Source: Aeromonas australiensis (GTDB taxonomy: Bacteria > Pseudomonadota > Gammaproteobacteria > Enterobacterales > Aeromonadaceae). Taken from it: a stretch of DNA of 64,000 nucleotides. The notes under the pieces are model-generated. The model worked only from the letters and a program-made list of their open reading frames with translations. It had not been told where the DNA came from and made no database searches. Position 1 is the stretch's first letter; each line of letters opens with the position of its first letter. The stretch is taken from the NCBI RefSeq assembly GCF_000819725.1, contig NZ_CDDH01000027.1, positions 1 to 64,000 of the forward strand. The letters are read 5' to 3'. The translations under genes and the position numbers were made by a program. This document shows positions 19,631-28,457 of the stretch, in pieces.

Positions 19631-20494
19631 CTATTCGATGTTCTGAATTTGCTCGCGCATCTGCTCGATAAGGACCTTCAGCTCGACGGCGGACTGGGTC
19701 ACTTCGGCGTTGATGGACTTGGAACCGAGGGTGTTCGACTCACGGTTGAACTCCTGCATCATAAAGTCGAGACGACGGCCACAGGCGCCACCCTTCTTCA
19801 TGATCTTGTTGGTCTCGCTGATGTGCATCTCCAGACGATCCAGCTCTTCGGCCACGTCGATCTTCTGGGCCAGCATGACGATCTCCTGCTCGATGCGGGC
19901 CGGATCCAGCTCCACCTTGGCTTCGGCCAGCCGGTCGGTGAGCTTCTGGCGCTGCCACTCGATGATCTGCGGCAGATGGACGCGCACCTTCTTCACTTCC
20001 ACCTGAATACCGGCCAGACGCTGTTCGATCAGCGCTTTGAGGTTGGCCCCTTCGCTGGCGCGGGAGGCGAGGAAATCTTCCATGGTCTGGTCAAACCCGC
20101 CGAGCAGCTCGGTGGCGACCGCGTCCATGTCCTGTTCGGCGGCAGCCATGACACCCGGCCAGCGCAGTACATCGACCGGATTGAGCTGGCCCTGGCCCGC
20201 CTCTTTCATTACCCAGTTGGCGCTGTCGATGATGAGCCTAGCCAGCTCTTCATTGATGTGCAGCTGGCTGGCTGCGGCTTGCGCGGCCTCGAAGCGCAGG
20301 TTGCACTCCACCTTGCCGCGTTGCAGCTTGGCGCGAAAGCGCTCACGCAGAACCGGTTCCAGGCTGCGCAGTTGCTCCGGCAGGCGAATGTAGGTTTCCA
20401 GATAGCGCTGGTTGACCGAACGAATTTCCCAAACGGCTGTGCCCCAGTCGCCCTTGAATTCCTTGCGGGCGTAGGCGGTCATGCTGTGAATCAT
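19631..20494 (-). CDS. yicC: YicC-family endoribonuclease
   Basis: The 287-residue protein is full length for the YicC family. The N-terminus MIHSMTAYARKE and the C-terminal region GGACGRRLDFMMQEFNRE are family hallmarks; the latter lies in the DUF1732 domain. YicC homologues have been shown to cleave RNA, and in E. coli the protein affects small-RNA stability. It diverges from rph, as in enterobacteria. A promoter with CTGACG (20555-20550), a 17-base spacer and TATACT (20532-20527) fits well, with its -10 box 33 bases before the ATG. Confidence 0.93.
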   Translation of the reverse strand: MIHSMTAYARKEFKGDWGTAVWEIRSVNQRYLETYIRLPEQLRSLEPVLRERFRAKLQRGKVECNLRFEAAQAAASQLHINEELARLIIDSANWVMKEAGQGQLNPVDVLRWPGVMAAAEQDMDAVATELLGGFDQTMEDFLASRASEGANLKALIEQRLAGIQVEVKKVRVHLPQIIEWQRQKLTDRLAEAKVELDPARIEQEIVMLAQKIDVAEELDRLEMHISETNKIMKKGGACGRRLDFMMQEFNRESNTLGSKSINAEVTQSAVELKVLIEQMREQIQNIE

Positions 20495-20526
20495 TGATTG
20501 TTCCGGGCTTGATGAAGTGTGCGGCC

Positions 20527-20555
20527 AGTATACTCAGCCCGGCCCTGCTCGTCAG
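20527..20555 (-). promoter_or_regulatory. probable yicC promoter
   Basis: On the minus strand a -35-like CTGACG and a -10 TATACT are separated by 17 bases and point toward yicC. Confidence 0.45.
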
Positions 20556-20576
20556 CCGATGCCGTGGTTTTAGCGG

Positions 20577-20605
20577 CTGATATTTGGGGCGGGATCACTT
20601 ATAAT
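20577..20605 (+). promoter_or_regulatory. probable rph-pyrE promoter
   Basis: A perfect TATAAT at 20600-20605 stands 17 bases after a weak -35 (CTGATA) and 36 bases before the rph ATG. Confidence 0.5.
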
Positions 20606-20641
20606 CCCCCGCCAATTTGAGCCAGCCCAGAGGTCCGTTCC

Positions 20642-21358
20642 ATGTCACGTCCCAGCGATCGCAGTGCCGAGCAACTTCGCCCGGTTACCATTACCCGCAA
20701 TTTCACCAAACATGCAGAAGGCTCAGTGCTGGTGGAGTTCGGTAACACTCGCGTGCTCTGCACTGCCAGCGTTGACACCAGCGTGCCGCGTTTCCTGAAA
20801 GGGAAGAATCAGGGCTGGGTGACTGCCGAATACGGCATGCTGCCGCGCTCCACTCACTCCCGGATGAACCGTGAAGCGGCCTCCGGCAAGCAGAGTGGCC
20901 GTACTCTGGAGATCTCCCGTCTGATCGCCCGCTCCCTGCGCGCGGCGGTAGACCTCACTGCGCTGGGTGAGCACTCCATCACAGTTGACTGTGACGTGCT
21001 GCAGGCCGATGGCGGCACCCGCACCGCCGCCATTACCGGTGCCTGCGTGGCGCTGGTGGATGCCCTGAATTGGATGGTCGAGAAGGGCATGATCAAGCAG
21101 AGCCCGCTCAAGCAGATGATCGCCGCCGTCTCCGTTGGCATGTATCAGGGCGAAGCCATCTGCGATCTGGAGTACATCGAAGACTCCGCCGCCGAGACCG
21201 ACATGAACGTGGTGATGACCGAAGATGGTCGCATCATCGAGGTGCAGGGCACTGCGGAGGCCGAACCCTTCACCCATGAAGAGCTGCTGGAGATGCTGGC
21301 GCTCGCCAAGGGCGGCATCGCCGAGATCATTGGGCTGCAGAAGCAGTCGCTCTCCTGA
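20642..21358 (+). CDS. rph: ribonuclease PH
   Basis: The 238-residue phosphorolytic 3'-to-5' exoribonuclease trims tRNA precursors. The first residues ([29 protein letters not shown]) and the phosphate-binding region with [19 protein letters not shown] near residue 85 are typical. The length is normal, so the gene is intact, unlike the frameshifted copy in E. coli K-12. pyrE follows 82 bases downstream with a hairpin and T run between them. Expression of rph and pyrE is therefore probably linked, with ribosomes at the end of rph influencing pyrE. Confidence 0.97.
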   Translation: MSRPSDRSAEQLRPVTITRNFTKHAEGSVLVEFGNTRVLCTASVDTSVPRFLKGKNQGWVTAEYGMLPRSTHSRMNREAASGKQSGRTLEISRLIARSLRAAVDLTALGEHSITVDCDVLQADGGTRTAAITGACVALVDALNWMVEKGMIKQSPLKQMIAAVSVGMYQGEAICDLEYIEDSAAETDMNVVMTEDGRIIEVQGTAEAEPFTHEELLEMLALAKGGIAEIIGLQKQSLS

Positions 21359-21370
21359 TTTCTGTTTTGA

Positions 21371-21397
21371 AAAACGCGGCATTGACCGCGTTTTTTT
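21371..21397 (+). promoter_or_regulatory. rph terminator / probable pyrE attenuator
   Basis: A 9-bp stem (AAAACGCGG with CCGCGTTTT) has the loop CATTGA and continues as seven Ts. It sits between the rph stop and pyrE, preceded by a T-rich stretch (TTTCTGTTTTG). In E. coli the same position holds the UTP-sensitive pyrE attenuator, so I infer the same control here. It may simply be a partial terminator. Confidence 0.65.
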
Positions 21398-21440
21398 ATA
21401 CCCCCACACCAGTAAACGACAAGCCAAGCAAGGAGCCAGA

Positions 21441-22094
21441 ATGAAAGCCTACCAGCGTCAATTTATCGAGTTCGCCCTGGAGAAGCAGGTCCTCAAATTC
21501 GGTGAATTTACCCTGAAATCCGGTCGTAAAAGCCCCTACTTCTTCAACGCCGGTCTGTTCAACAGCGGCCGCGATCTGGCCCGTCTCGGCCGCTTCTATG
21601 CCGCCGCCCTGATGGATGCCGGTATCGAGTTCGATGTGCTGTTTGGCCCGGCCTACAAGGGGATCCCCATCGCCTCCGCCACCGCGGTGCAGCTGGTGGA
21701 GCAGCACGATGTGGACGTGCCCTGGTGCTTCAACCGCAAGGAGGCCAAGGATCACGGCGAGGGTGGCAATCTGGTGGGCAGCCCGCTCAAGGGGCGGATC
21801 ATGCTGGTGGACGACGTCATCACCGCCGGCACTGCCATCCGCGAATCCATGGATCTGATCCAGGCCAACGGCGCCTCGCTGGCAGGTGTGCTGATCGCCC
21901 TGGACCGTCAGGAGAAGGGCAAGGGCGAGCTCTCCGCCATTCAGGAGGTGGAGCGTGACTACGGCGCCCACATCATCGCCATCATCCAGATGAGCGATCT
22001 CATCGCCTATCTGGAAGAGAAGCAGGCCGAACAGCCGGAGCTGGCGGCGCAACTGGCGGCCATGAAGGCTTACCGCGCCCAGTACGGTATCTGA
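21441..22094 (+). CDS. pyrE: orotate phosphoribosyltransferase
   Basis: The 217-residue enzyme joins orotate and PRPP to make orotidine monophosphate in pyrimidine synthesis. The PRPP-binding motif is [13 protein letters not shown] near residue 120, and the substrate loop region shows [13 protein letters not shown]. The start ATG is set by AGGAG six bases upstream. The length is a few residues over the E. coli protein. Expression is likely tuned by the attenuator-like hairpin before it. Confidence 0.97.
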   Translation: MKAYQRQFIEFALEKQVLKFGEFTLKSGRKSPYFFNAGLFNSGRDLARLGRFYAAALMDAGIEFDVLFGPAYKGIPIASATAVQLVEQHDVDVPWCFNRKEAKDHGEGGNLVGSPLKGRIMLVDDVITAGTAIRESMDLIQANGASLAGVLIALDRQEKGKGELSAIQEVERDYGAHIIAIIQMSDLIAYLEEKQAEQPELAAQLAAMKAYRAQYGI

Positions 22095-22103
22095 CGACCC
22101 GGT

Positions 22104-22149
22104 TGCCCCCTCATCCCCGGCCCTTCTCCCGCGAGGGGAGAAGGGGGCA
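22104..22149. repeat. intergenic GC-rich palindromic element after pyrE
   Basis: A 10-bp inverted repeat (CCCTTCTCCC with GGGAGAAGGG) can alternatively pair an outer TGCCCCCT with AGGGGGCA. No T run follows, so it is not a standard terminator. It looks like a dispersed REP-type element that could protect the mRNA end or stall polymerase. Confidence 0.45.
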
Positions 22150-22225
22150 GATCGGCATGCTGTCGATCGCGTCAACAGCGCCCAAAGGTGCCGTTTTTTT
22201 ATCTGCAAAAAGTGGATCAAGTGGC

Positions 22226-22256
22226 TTGAGCTTACCCTTACAGTAAAGGTTAGGGT
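22226..22256 (+). promoter_or_regulatory. MerR-type (CueR) copper-responsive promoter of copA
   Basis: A -35 TTGAGC (22226-22231) and a -10 TAGGGT (22251-22256) are separated by 19 bases, the overlong spacer typical of MerR-family targets. The spacer is filled by the dyad ACCCTTACAGTAAAGGT (22234-22250), symmetrical about its central A except for one position per arm. The regulator CueR is encoded two genes downstream. Confidence 0.8.
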
Positions 22257-22304
22257 TTGCCCGTCGGCGTTTTGTGGTGCCGACGGGTTCCGGGGAGGAA
22301 CAAC

Positions 22305-24734
22305 ATGACCGCTCATCTTCAATCACCCATTTATCTGCAGTTGCCGCTCAGCGGCATGAGCTGCGCCAACTGTGCCAGCCGCATCGCGGCCAGTCTCAAC
22401 AAACTCGACGGGGTATCGGCCACCGTCAACTTCGCGCTGGAGCAGGCCGCCATCGAGCTGACCAGTCCCGATCGCCTGCCTGTGGTGCTCGACAGTATCA
22501 AGAGTCAGGGTTACGACTACGGCAGCGAGACCATTCAGTTTCAGATCACCGGCATGAGTTGCGCCGGTTGCTCGGCCCGCCTGAACAAGATGCTGGCGGC
22601 GCTGCCTGGCGTTATCTCCGCCGAGGTCAACTTCTCCATCGAACAGGCCCGGATCGTGCTGGTACCCGGGATGCAGACCCCGGCCGCTTTGCGCGAGCAG
22701 ATCGAAGCGCTCGGCTTCGGCGCCCAGCTGGCACAAGGTTCCGCCAGCGGCCGCCGCCAGCAGTTGCTGGAGCGGGAAGCGCAGGAGGCCGCCACAGCCC
22801 GTCAGGCGCAAACCCGGGTCATCGTCTCGGCTTTGCTCACCTTGCCGCTGCTGGTGGGGATGCTGGCCATGGCCGGGTTGTTCCCCTGGCATCTGCCCGT
22901 CTGGCTGGAGCTGCTGCTCGCCACCCCGGTGCAGTTCTGGATTGGTGCCCGTTTCTATCGCGGTGCCTGGCTCGCCATCAAGAACCGCGCCGCCAATATG
23001 GATGTGCTGGTGGCTACCGGTACCAGTGCGGCCTACTTCTATAGCCTCTATCTGCTGCTGACGTTGGGGATGGCCGCCAGCGGCAAGCTCTACTTCGAGG
23101 CGAGCGCCATCATCATTACCCTGATCTCCCTCGGCAAGTTGCTGGAAGCGCGCGCCCGCCGCAGCACCCAGTCCGCCATTCGCGAACTGATGGCGCTGCG
23201 GCCGGAAACTGCCACCGTCTGGCGTGGCGAGAGCTGGCAGAGTGTCGCCATCGACGAGGTGCTGCGCGGTGATCGGCTGCGGGTGCTGGTGGGGGAACGG
23301 GTGCCAGTGGATGGCAAGATCGTGAGCGGCGCCAGCGAGCTGGACGAGTCGATCCTCACCGGCGAGAGCCTGCCGGTACCGCGCGACGAGGGCGACAAGG
23401 TGCTGGGGGGGGCCATCAACCGTTCCGGCGTACTGGAGATCGAAGCCACTACCGTGGGGGAGGATTCCAGCCTCAGCAAGATCATCGCCCTGGTGGAGAG
23501 CGCCCAGATGGGCAAGGCCCCGCTACAACAGCTGGTGGACAAGGTCTCTGCCGTGTTCGTGCCGGTGGTGATGGCCATCGCCCTGCTCACTCTGTTGGTG
23601 TGGTATGCCATCAGCAACGACTTCGGTCAGGCGCTGCTGGCGGCGGTAGCGGTGCTGGTGATCGCCTGTCCCTGTGCGCTGGGGCTGGCAACGCCTGCTG
23701 CCATCGTCACCGGTACCGGAGTGGCGGCGCGCCACGGCATTCTGATCAAGGATGTGGATACCCTGCAAAAGGCCCACGCCATCAAGGCGCTTATCTTCGA
23801 CAAGACCGGCACCCTCACTCAGGGAAAGCCTGTGCTGGCCAGCTGGAGCGGCACAGCCGAGCAGCTTCGTCTCGCCGCCGCCCTGCAGCAGGCGAGCGAA
23901 CACCCGCTGGCGCTGGCCATGCGCGAGGCGGTCGGCAAGGAGGCGATACTGCCCCAGCCGGAGGCGGTCGAGGTGCGGGTCGGTGCCGGTATTGTCGGCC
24001 AGGTCGCCGGTCACACGGTCGCCATCGGCAATGGCTCCCTGCTGGCCCAGCTCGGTATTGAGCCGCCGCAACAGGATGAACAAGCCGCCGATGGCGCGAC
24101 CCGGGTCTGGGTTGCCATCGACGGTGCTGTGGCTGGTATCGCCGCACTGGCCGATACCCTGCGCCCCGAGAGCCCGGAGGCCATTGCCACCCTGCGCCAG
24201 CGCGGTATCGCCAGTTGGCTGGTGAGCGGTGACGCGCCGGCCCCCGTGGCCCATATTGCCGCCAAGCTGGGGCTGGACGGGGCCTTTGACTCCGTGCTGC
24301 CAGCGGGCAAGGTGGAGAAAGTGGAGGCGCTGCGGGCGCAAACTCGCGGGCTGGTGGCCATGGTAGGGGACGGGGTGAACGATGCCCCGGCACTGGCGGC
24401 GGCGGACGTCGGCATCGCCATGGGCTCCGGTTCCGATGTGGCGATGGAGACCGCTTCCATCACCCTGATGCGCTCTGATCCGCGGCTGGTGGCCGATGCC
24501 ATCGATATCTCGGCGGCCACCTGGCGCACCATCCAGCAGAATCTGTTCTGGGCGTTCGTGTTCAACATCATCGGCATTCCGCTGGCGGCACTGGGCTACC
24601 TCAGCCCCGAGTTGGCGGGGGCGGCCATGGCCCTGAGCAGCATTACCGTTTTGAGCAATTCCCTGTTATTGAAACGTTGGCAGCCCAGGGCGGCGCACGG
24701 GCCAGCGTCCAACCCGATCAGTAAGGAGGCATAA
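22305..24734 (+). CDS. copA: copper-exporting P1B-type ATPase
   Basis: The 809-residue inner-membrane pump exports Cu(I) using ATP. Two N-terminal heavy-metal-associated domains each carry GMSCxxC (GMSCANC near 17, GMSCAGC near 83). Eight membrane helices follow. The ion-site motif CPC is near residue 455 (IACPCALGLATPAA), the phosphorylated aspartate is in DKTGTLT near 499, and the hinge is GDGVNDAP near 688. The ATG follows GGGGAGGAA. A MerR-type operator promoter lies just upstream, and cueR begins directly after the stop, so copper induces the operon and the regulator with it. Confidence 0.97.
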   Translation: MTAHLQSPIYLQLPLSGMSCANCASRIAASLNKLDGVSATVNFALEQAAIELTSPDRLPVVLDSIKSQGYDYGSETIQFQITGMSCAGCSARLNKMLAALPGVISAEVNFSIEQARIVLVPGMQTPAALREQIEALGFGAQLAQGSASGRRQQLLEREAQEAATARQAQTRVIVSALLTLPLLVGMLAMAGLFPWHLPVWLELLLATPVQFWIGARFYRGAWLAIKNRAANMDVLVATGTSAAYFYSLYLLLTLGMAASGKLYFEASAIIITLISLGKLLEARARRSTQSAIRELMALRPETATVWRGESWQSVAIDEVLRGDRLRVLVGERVPVDGKIVSGASELDESILTGESLPVPRDEGDKVLGGAINRSGVLEIEATTVGEDSSLSKIIALVESAQMGKAPLQQLVDKVSAVFVPVVMAIALLTLLVWYAISNDFGQALLAAVAVLVIACPCALGLATPAAIVTGTGVAARHGILIKDVDTLQKAHAIKALIFDKTGTLTQGKPVLASWSGTAEQLRLAAALQQASEHPLALAMREAVGKEAILPQPEAVEVRVGAGIVGQVAGHTVAIGNGSLLAQLGIEPPQQDEQAADGATRVWVAIDGAVAGIAALADTLRPESPEAIATLRQRGIASWLVSGDAPAPVAHIAAKLGLDGAFDSVLPAGKVEKVEALRAQTRGLVAMVGDGVNDAPALAAADVGIAMGSGSDVAMETASITLMRSDPRLVADAIDISAATWRTIQQNLFWAFVFNIIGIPLAALGYLSPELAGAAMALSSITVLSNSLLLKRWQPRAAHGPASNPISKEA

Positions 24735-25124
24735 ATGAACATCAGCAAGGTTGCCAAGGCCACGGGGCTGACCGCCAAGACCATCCGTTATTACGAGAGC
24801 ATCGGCCTCATCACAGCCCCGGTACGCAGCGATAACGGCTACCGCAGTTATACCGATGCAGCGCTGCGCGAGCTGCATTTCGTCAAGCGGGCGCGGGAGA
24901 CCGGCTTCAATCTGGAGGAGTGTCAGGAGTTGCTGGCGCTCTATCGGGATGAACACAGAACCAGCGCCCAGGTGAAGAAGCTGGCGCAGGAGAAGATCGT
25001 CGATTTGCGGGCCCGGATCGCCGGCTTGCAAGCCATGCTCAGCTCGCTGGAAGGGCTGGTCTGCTGCTGCCACGGGGATGACAATCCCGAGTGCCCGATC
25101 CTCGACAAGCTGGAGAAGGGGTGA
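24735..25124 (+). CDS. cueR: CueR, copper-responsive MerR-family activator
   Basis: The 129-residue MerR-family protein has an N-terminal winged helix (ISKVAKATGLTAKTIRYYE), a dimerisation helix and the metal loop. Cysteines 112 and 120 occupy the same positions as the Cu(I) ligands of E. coli CueR, with a CCCHGDDNPEC loop. The start follows the copA stop with no gap, and GGAGG lies at the end of copA. It would bind the 19-base-spacer promoter at 22226-22256. Confidence 0.95.
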   Translation: MNISKVAKATGLTAKTIRYYESIGLITAPVRSDNGYRSYTDAALRELHFVKRARETGFNLEECQELLALYRDEHRTSAQVKKLAQEKIVDLRARIAGLQAMLSSLEGLVCCCHGDDNPECPILDKLEKG

Positions 25125-25251
25125 GTAAAGACTCACCATTGAGCGCAGGATATAACGCCGCTGATTGATTAACTTCTTAATAAAAGGCGCTTTATTGTTG
25201 CGGGTCAGGGGGTAATGGTAGACTGCTCGGCTCTTGTACAGGAGTACTCAG

Positions 25252-26406
25252 TTGACCCAGAGTGTGACACGCCAGGTTAAGCAGGCCATCATGGCCCAGC
25301 TCTATACCCATGCATCGTTCAGTCTCCCCTGTTTGGGTGTGTTGGCATTGGGCTGGAGCCTGCTGTTTCACGACTATCTGCCCGCTATCGAAGCGCTCGG
25401 TTGGCTGGCAGGCACTTTCCTGTGGCTGCTGGGGCGGGGCTGGCATCTGCGCTGGCGCCGAGCCCGCCTGCACCAGACTCCGTTGCCGGTGCTGGAGCGG
25501 GAGCTCTTTATCGGAGCCACCATCACTTCCATCATCTGGGCCCTCGGGGTGCTGCTCTATATGGACAAGCTGCCCGATACCTACCGGGCCGCCATGATGA
25601 TGCTCTCCAGCCTCATTCTTACCGGCAGCGCCATCATGCTGTTTGGCAGCCGCCGCACCCTCTATGGTTCCGCCCTGCCGCTGGGCATGGCGATGCTGTT
25701 CGAGCTGGGCAATGGCAACGAGCAGGAGCGGATCGTCTCCTGCATGCTGGCGGGCTATCTGTTTGTCTTTCTGCCCACCTTGTTGCGCCGGATGCGGCGG
25801 GATCAGATCGCCTCGCTCCACCACCGTTTCTCCAACGCCGAATTGGTGGCCGAGCTGAAGGTGGTCTCCGAGCATTTGCGCCTCACCTCCCGCCTCGACG
25901 GCCTGACCGGTATCGCCAACCGCGCCCATCTCGACGACTCTCTGGAACGGGCCTGGCGGCGCTGCCATCGCGCCCGGGCGCCGCTGTCGCTGGTGTTGGT
26001 GGATGTGGATTACTTCAAGCAGTTCAACGATCTCTACGGCCATCAGCTGGGGGATGACTGCCTGCAACAGGTGGCAGGGCTGCTGGCCGAGGTGGAGCGA
26101 CGCGAGGACGATCTGGCGGCCCGTTACGGGGGTGAGGAGTTCGCCCTGTTGTTGCCCTGTACCGGCATGCAGGGGGCGTTGCAGGTGGCGGACAATGTGC
26201 GGCAGGCGCTCAAGGAGCTGGCCATCCCCCATCAGAAGTCACTGGTCTCCGGTTGGGTTACATGTAGTTTTGGTGTTGCGACCCTGATACCGGATAACAG
26301 CATGAAAATCGCCGATTTGATCCAAAAAGCGGATGCGGCCCTCTATCAGGCCAAGCATAATGGGCGGGATCGAATCGAAGTAGCCTTGATGGGTAAGGTT
26401 GCCTGA
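25252..26406 (+). CDS. membrane-bound diguanylate cyclase (GGDEF)
   Basis: The 384-residue protein has an N-terminal half with about five to six membrane helices (residues 20-190) and no recognised sensor motif. The C-terminal GGDEF domain (about 215-375) has active-site motif GGEEF in ARYGGEEFALLLP. Metal- and base-binding residues lie in DVDYFKQFND, so it should make cyclic di-GMP. No RxxD inhibitory site stands at the usual five residues before GGEEF. I chose the TTG at 25252, seven bases after CAGGAG; an upstream TTG at 25234 is less supported. Its signal is unknown. Confidence 0.88.
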   Translation: MTQSVTRQVKQAIMAQLYTHASFSLPCLGVLALGWSLLFHDYLPAIEALGWLAGTFLWLLGRGWHLRWRRARLHQTPLPVLERELFIGATITSIIWALGVLLYMDKLPDTYRAAMMMLSSLILTGSAIMLFGSRRTLYGSALPLGMAMLFELGNGNEQERIVSCMLAGYLFVFLPTLLRRMRRDQIASLHHRFSNAELVAELKVVSEHLRLTSRLDGLTGIANRAHLDDSLERAWRRCHRARAPLSLVLVDVDYFKQFNDLYGHQLGDDCLQQVAGLLAEVERREDDLAARYGGEEFALLLPCTGMQGALQVADNVRQALKELAIPHQKSLVSGWVTCSFGVATLIPDNSMKIADLIQKADAALYQAKHNGRDRIEVALMGKVA

Positions 26407-26436
26407 GTAAACAGAGACAGATTAAAGAGGTTGTCT

Positions 26437-26700
26437 ATGCAATGTCATCGTATCGAAGAGCTGCTGGAGTTGTTGCAGCCTGCCTGGATCAAGGAACAGG
26501 ATCTCAGCCTGGTGCAGTTTGTTGCCAAACTGGCCCAAGAAGCGGGTTTTGAAGGGCCTCTGTCCGAGCTGACCGACGACATGCTGATCTACCACCTCAA
26601 GATGCGGGAATCCGACAAGCAGGCGATGATCCCCGGTCTGGCCAAGGATCATGTGCCCGATTTTAAAGAGGCCCTGCTCAAGGCGCGCGGTATCAAGTAA
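26437..26700 (+). CDS. yihD: YihD family protein
   Basis: The 87-residue soluble protein matches E. coli YihD (DUF1040) end to end, including [10 protein letters not shown] and [10 protein letters not shown]. Its function is unknown. The ATG at 26437 has AAAGAGG six bases upstream. In E. coli yihD also lies close to srkA and dsbA, so the neighbourhood is conserved even though ccoG intervenes here. Confidence 0.93.
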   Translation: MQCHRIEELLELLQPAWIKEQDLSLVQFVAKLAQEAGFEGPLSELTDDMLIYHLKMRESDKQAMIPGLAKDHVPDFKEALLKARGIK

Positions 26701-26744
26701 GCTGTTTGGCTGGCTGAATAGAAAAGCCTCAATGGAATCTTGAA

Positions 26745-26779
26745 AAGGCGTTTCGTCAACAGACGAACCGCCTTTTTTG
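26745..26779 (+). terminator. intrinsic terminator after yihD
   Basis: A stem of AAGGCG and TTCGTC paired with GACGAA and CGCCTT has loop AACA and ends in TTTTTT. Confidence 0.8.
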
Positions 26780-26890
26780 TTAATGATTTTTGCGATCCAA
26801 CACCAGCATTAGATACATCTAATCCACACGGTTAGCAGGCTGTTTAAGATATAATCCGCGCCATAACAAATAAGGGAGCGATGTCTTGCA

Positions 26891-28342
26891 ATGGCCGACC
26901 ACGATAAAATCGATATCAAGGACGTCACCGACAAGGGCGTAACCGGGACCTTCAACCCCAATACGTTCAAAGCCAGCGACGACAGATTCAACCCGGGCAA
27001 CCGCATCTATGTGCGGGTCCAGAAAGGGTATTGGCAGCGGATGCGCAAGGCCATGGGCTGGTTCTTTGTGGCGCTGTTCGTGCTGCTGCCCTGGCTGCGT
27101 TACGATGGGCGACAGGCGGTGCTGTTCGACCTCGGTCACCAGCAGTTCCATATCTTTGGCGCCACCATCTGGCCGCAGGATCTGACCCTGCTCGCCTGGC
27201 TTTTCATGATCGCCGCCTTCGGACTCTTCTTTATTACCACCTTCCTCGGTCGGGTCTGGTGTGGCTATCTCTGCCCGCAGACGGTCTGGACCTTCATGTT
27301 TATCTGGTTTGAAGAGAAGCTGGAAGGGCCCGCCAACAAGCGGCGCAAGCTGGACGAGGCGCCCTGGAGCGGCGAGAAGCTGGCCCGCAAGGGAGCCAAG
27401 CATCTGGCCTGGCTGGCGATCTCGCTGGTAACCGGCCTGACCTTCGTCGCCTACTTCCAGGATGTAACGGAACTGGTGCCGGACCTCTTCACCCTGCAGG
27501 CCAGCGGATGGGTGCTGTTCTGGGTGATCTTCTTCACCATCATCACTTACGGCAATGCCGGCTGGATGCGCGCCATCATGTGTATCCACATGTGCCCCTA
27601 TGCCCGCTTCCAGTCCGCCATGTTCGACAAGGACACCTTTATCGTCGGCTATGACACCAAGCGTGGCGAGACCCGTGGCGCCCGCTCCCGCAAGGCAGAT
27701 CCCAAGGCGATGGGATTGGGTGACTGTATCGACTGCGATCTCTGCGTGCAGGTTTGCCCGACCGGTATCGACATCCGCGATGGCCTGCAGTACGAGTGCA
27801 TCAACTGCGGCGCCTGCGTCGATGCCTGCGACCAGACCATGGAGCGGATGGGCTACCCGAAAGGGCTTATCAGCTACACCACTGAGCACAAGCTGGCCAA
27901 CGACTCCACCCATGTGGCGCGGCCCAAGCTGATTGGTTACGGGCTGGTGATGGCGGTGATGCTGGGGGTATTTGTCTACAACGCCATGTCCATCATGCCG
28001 ATGGGGCTCGATATCCTGCGGGATCGCAACCAGCTGTTCCGCGAAAACAGCGAGGGGCTTATCGAGAACACCTACACCCTCAAGATCCTCAACAAGACCC
28101 TGCACTCCCAGACCTATCAGCTGGATGTGGAGGGCTTGCCCGAGTATCAGTGGTTCGGTCCTCGTGAAGTGACCCTGAAGGCGGGCGAGATTTACACCCT
28201 GCCGGTCAGTCTGGCGGTCGACCCCTACAACCTGAAACGGCCGGCGCTGGATATCCAGTTCGTGCTGAAACGGGAGGGGGCGGCGCCCGATGATAGCAAG
28301 GGCAACCTGCGTCAGGGCAGCAAGTTTATCAGCCGGTTGTAA
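26891..28342 (+). CDS. ccoG: CcoG, cytochrome cbb3 oxidase accessory protein
   Basis: The 483-residue membrane iron-sulfur protein of the RdxA/FixG family helps assemble cbb3-type cytochrome oxidase, probably by reducing copper for the CcoN centre. There are about five membrane helices. The VWCGYLCPQTVWT motif lies near 122. Two 4Fe-4S motifs (CIDCDLCVQVCP and CINCGACVDACD) lie near 280-315, followed by a C-terminal immunoglobulin-like periplasmic domain (FixG_C). The ATG is 11 bases after AAGGGAG, longer than usual; an overlapping nine-codon frame beginning at 26881 sits in that gap. No cco structural genes are in the window. Confidence 0.93.
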   Translation: MADHDKIDIKDVTDKGVTGTFNPNTFKASDDRFNPGNRIYVRVQKGYWQRMRKAMGWFFVALFVLLPWLRYDGRQAVLFDLGHQQFHIFGATIWPQDLTLLAWLFMIAAFGLFFITTFLGRVWCGYLCPQTVWTFMFIWFEEKLEGPANKRRKLDEAPWSGEKLARKGAKHLAWLAISLVTGLTFVAYFQDVTELVPDLFTLQASGWVLFWVIFFTIITYGNAGWMRAIMCIHMCPYARFQSAMFDKDTFIVGYDTKRGETRGARSRKADPKAMGLGDCIDCDLCVQVCPTGIDIRDGLQYECINCGACVDACDQTMERMGYPKGLISYTTEHKLANDSTHVARPKLIGYGLVMAVMLGVFVYNAMSIMPMGLDILRDRNQLFRENSEGLIENTYTLKILNKTLHSQTYQLDVEGLPEYQWFGPREVTLKAGEIYTLPVSLAVDPYNLKRPALDIQFVLKREGAAPDDSKGNLRQGSKFISRL

Positions 28343-28421
28343 CTGCGTGTGGTTGCGGGCCGGGCGTGGCAATAGTCCGGTCACCAGCGAGCACGGCAAT
28401 GCCGGTCAGTAGTGATAGAAT

Positions 28422-28445
28422 GGGGCGCAACGGCGCCCCTTTCTT
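28422..28445 (+). terminator. hairpin with short T run after ccoG
   Basis: A perfect 7-bp stem (GGGGCGC with GCGCCCC) has loop AACG and is followed by TTTCTT. It ends only about 13 bases before the srkA start, so it could be the ccoG terminator or a structure in the srkA leader. Confidence 0.55.
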
Positions 28446-28457
28446 ATGGTGGATGAC

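Noticed and set aside
22121-22145. Hairpin after pyrE as a CRISPR repeat or standard terminator
   Set aside because: It occurs once, has no spacer array and no T run; it is kept only as a REP-like element.
26819-28399. 526-codon minus-strand frame over ccoG
   Set aside because: Antisense shadow of ccoG, whose iron-sulfur motifs are unmistakable.
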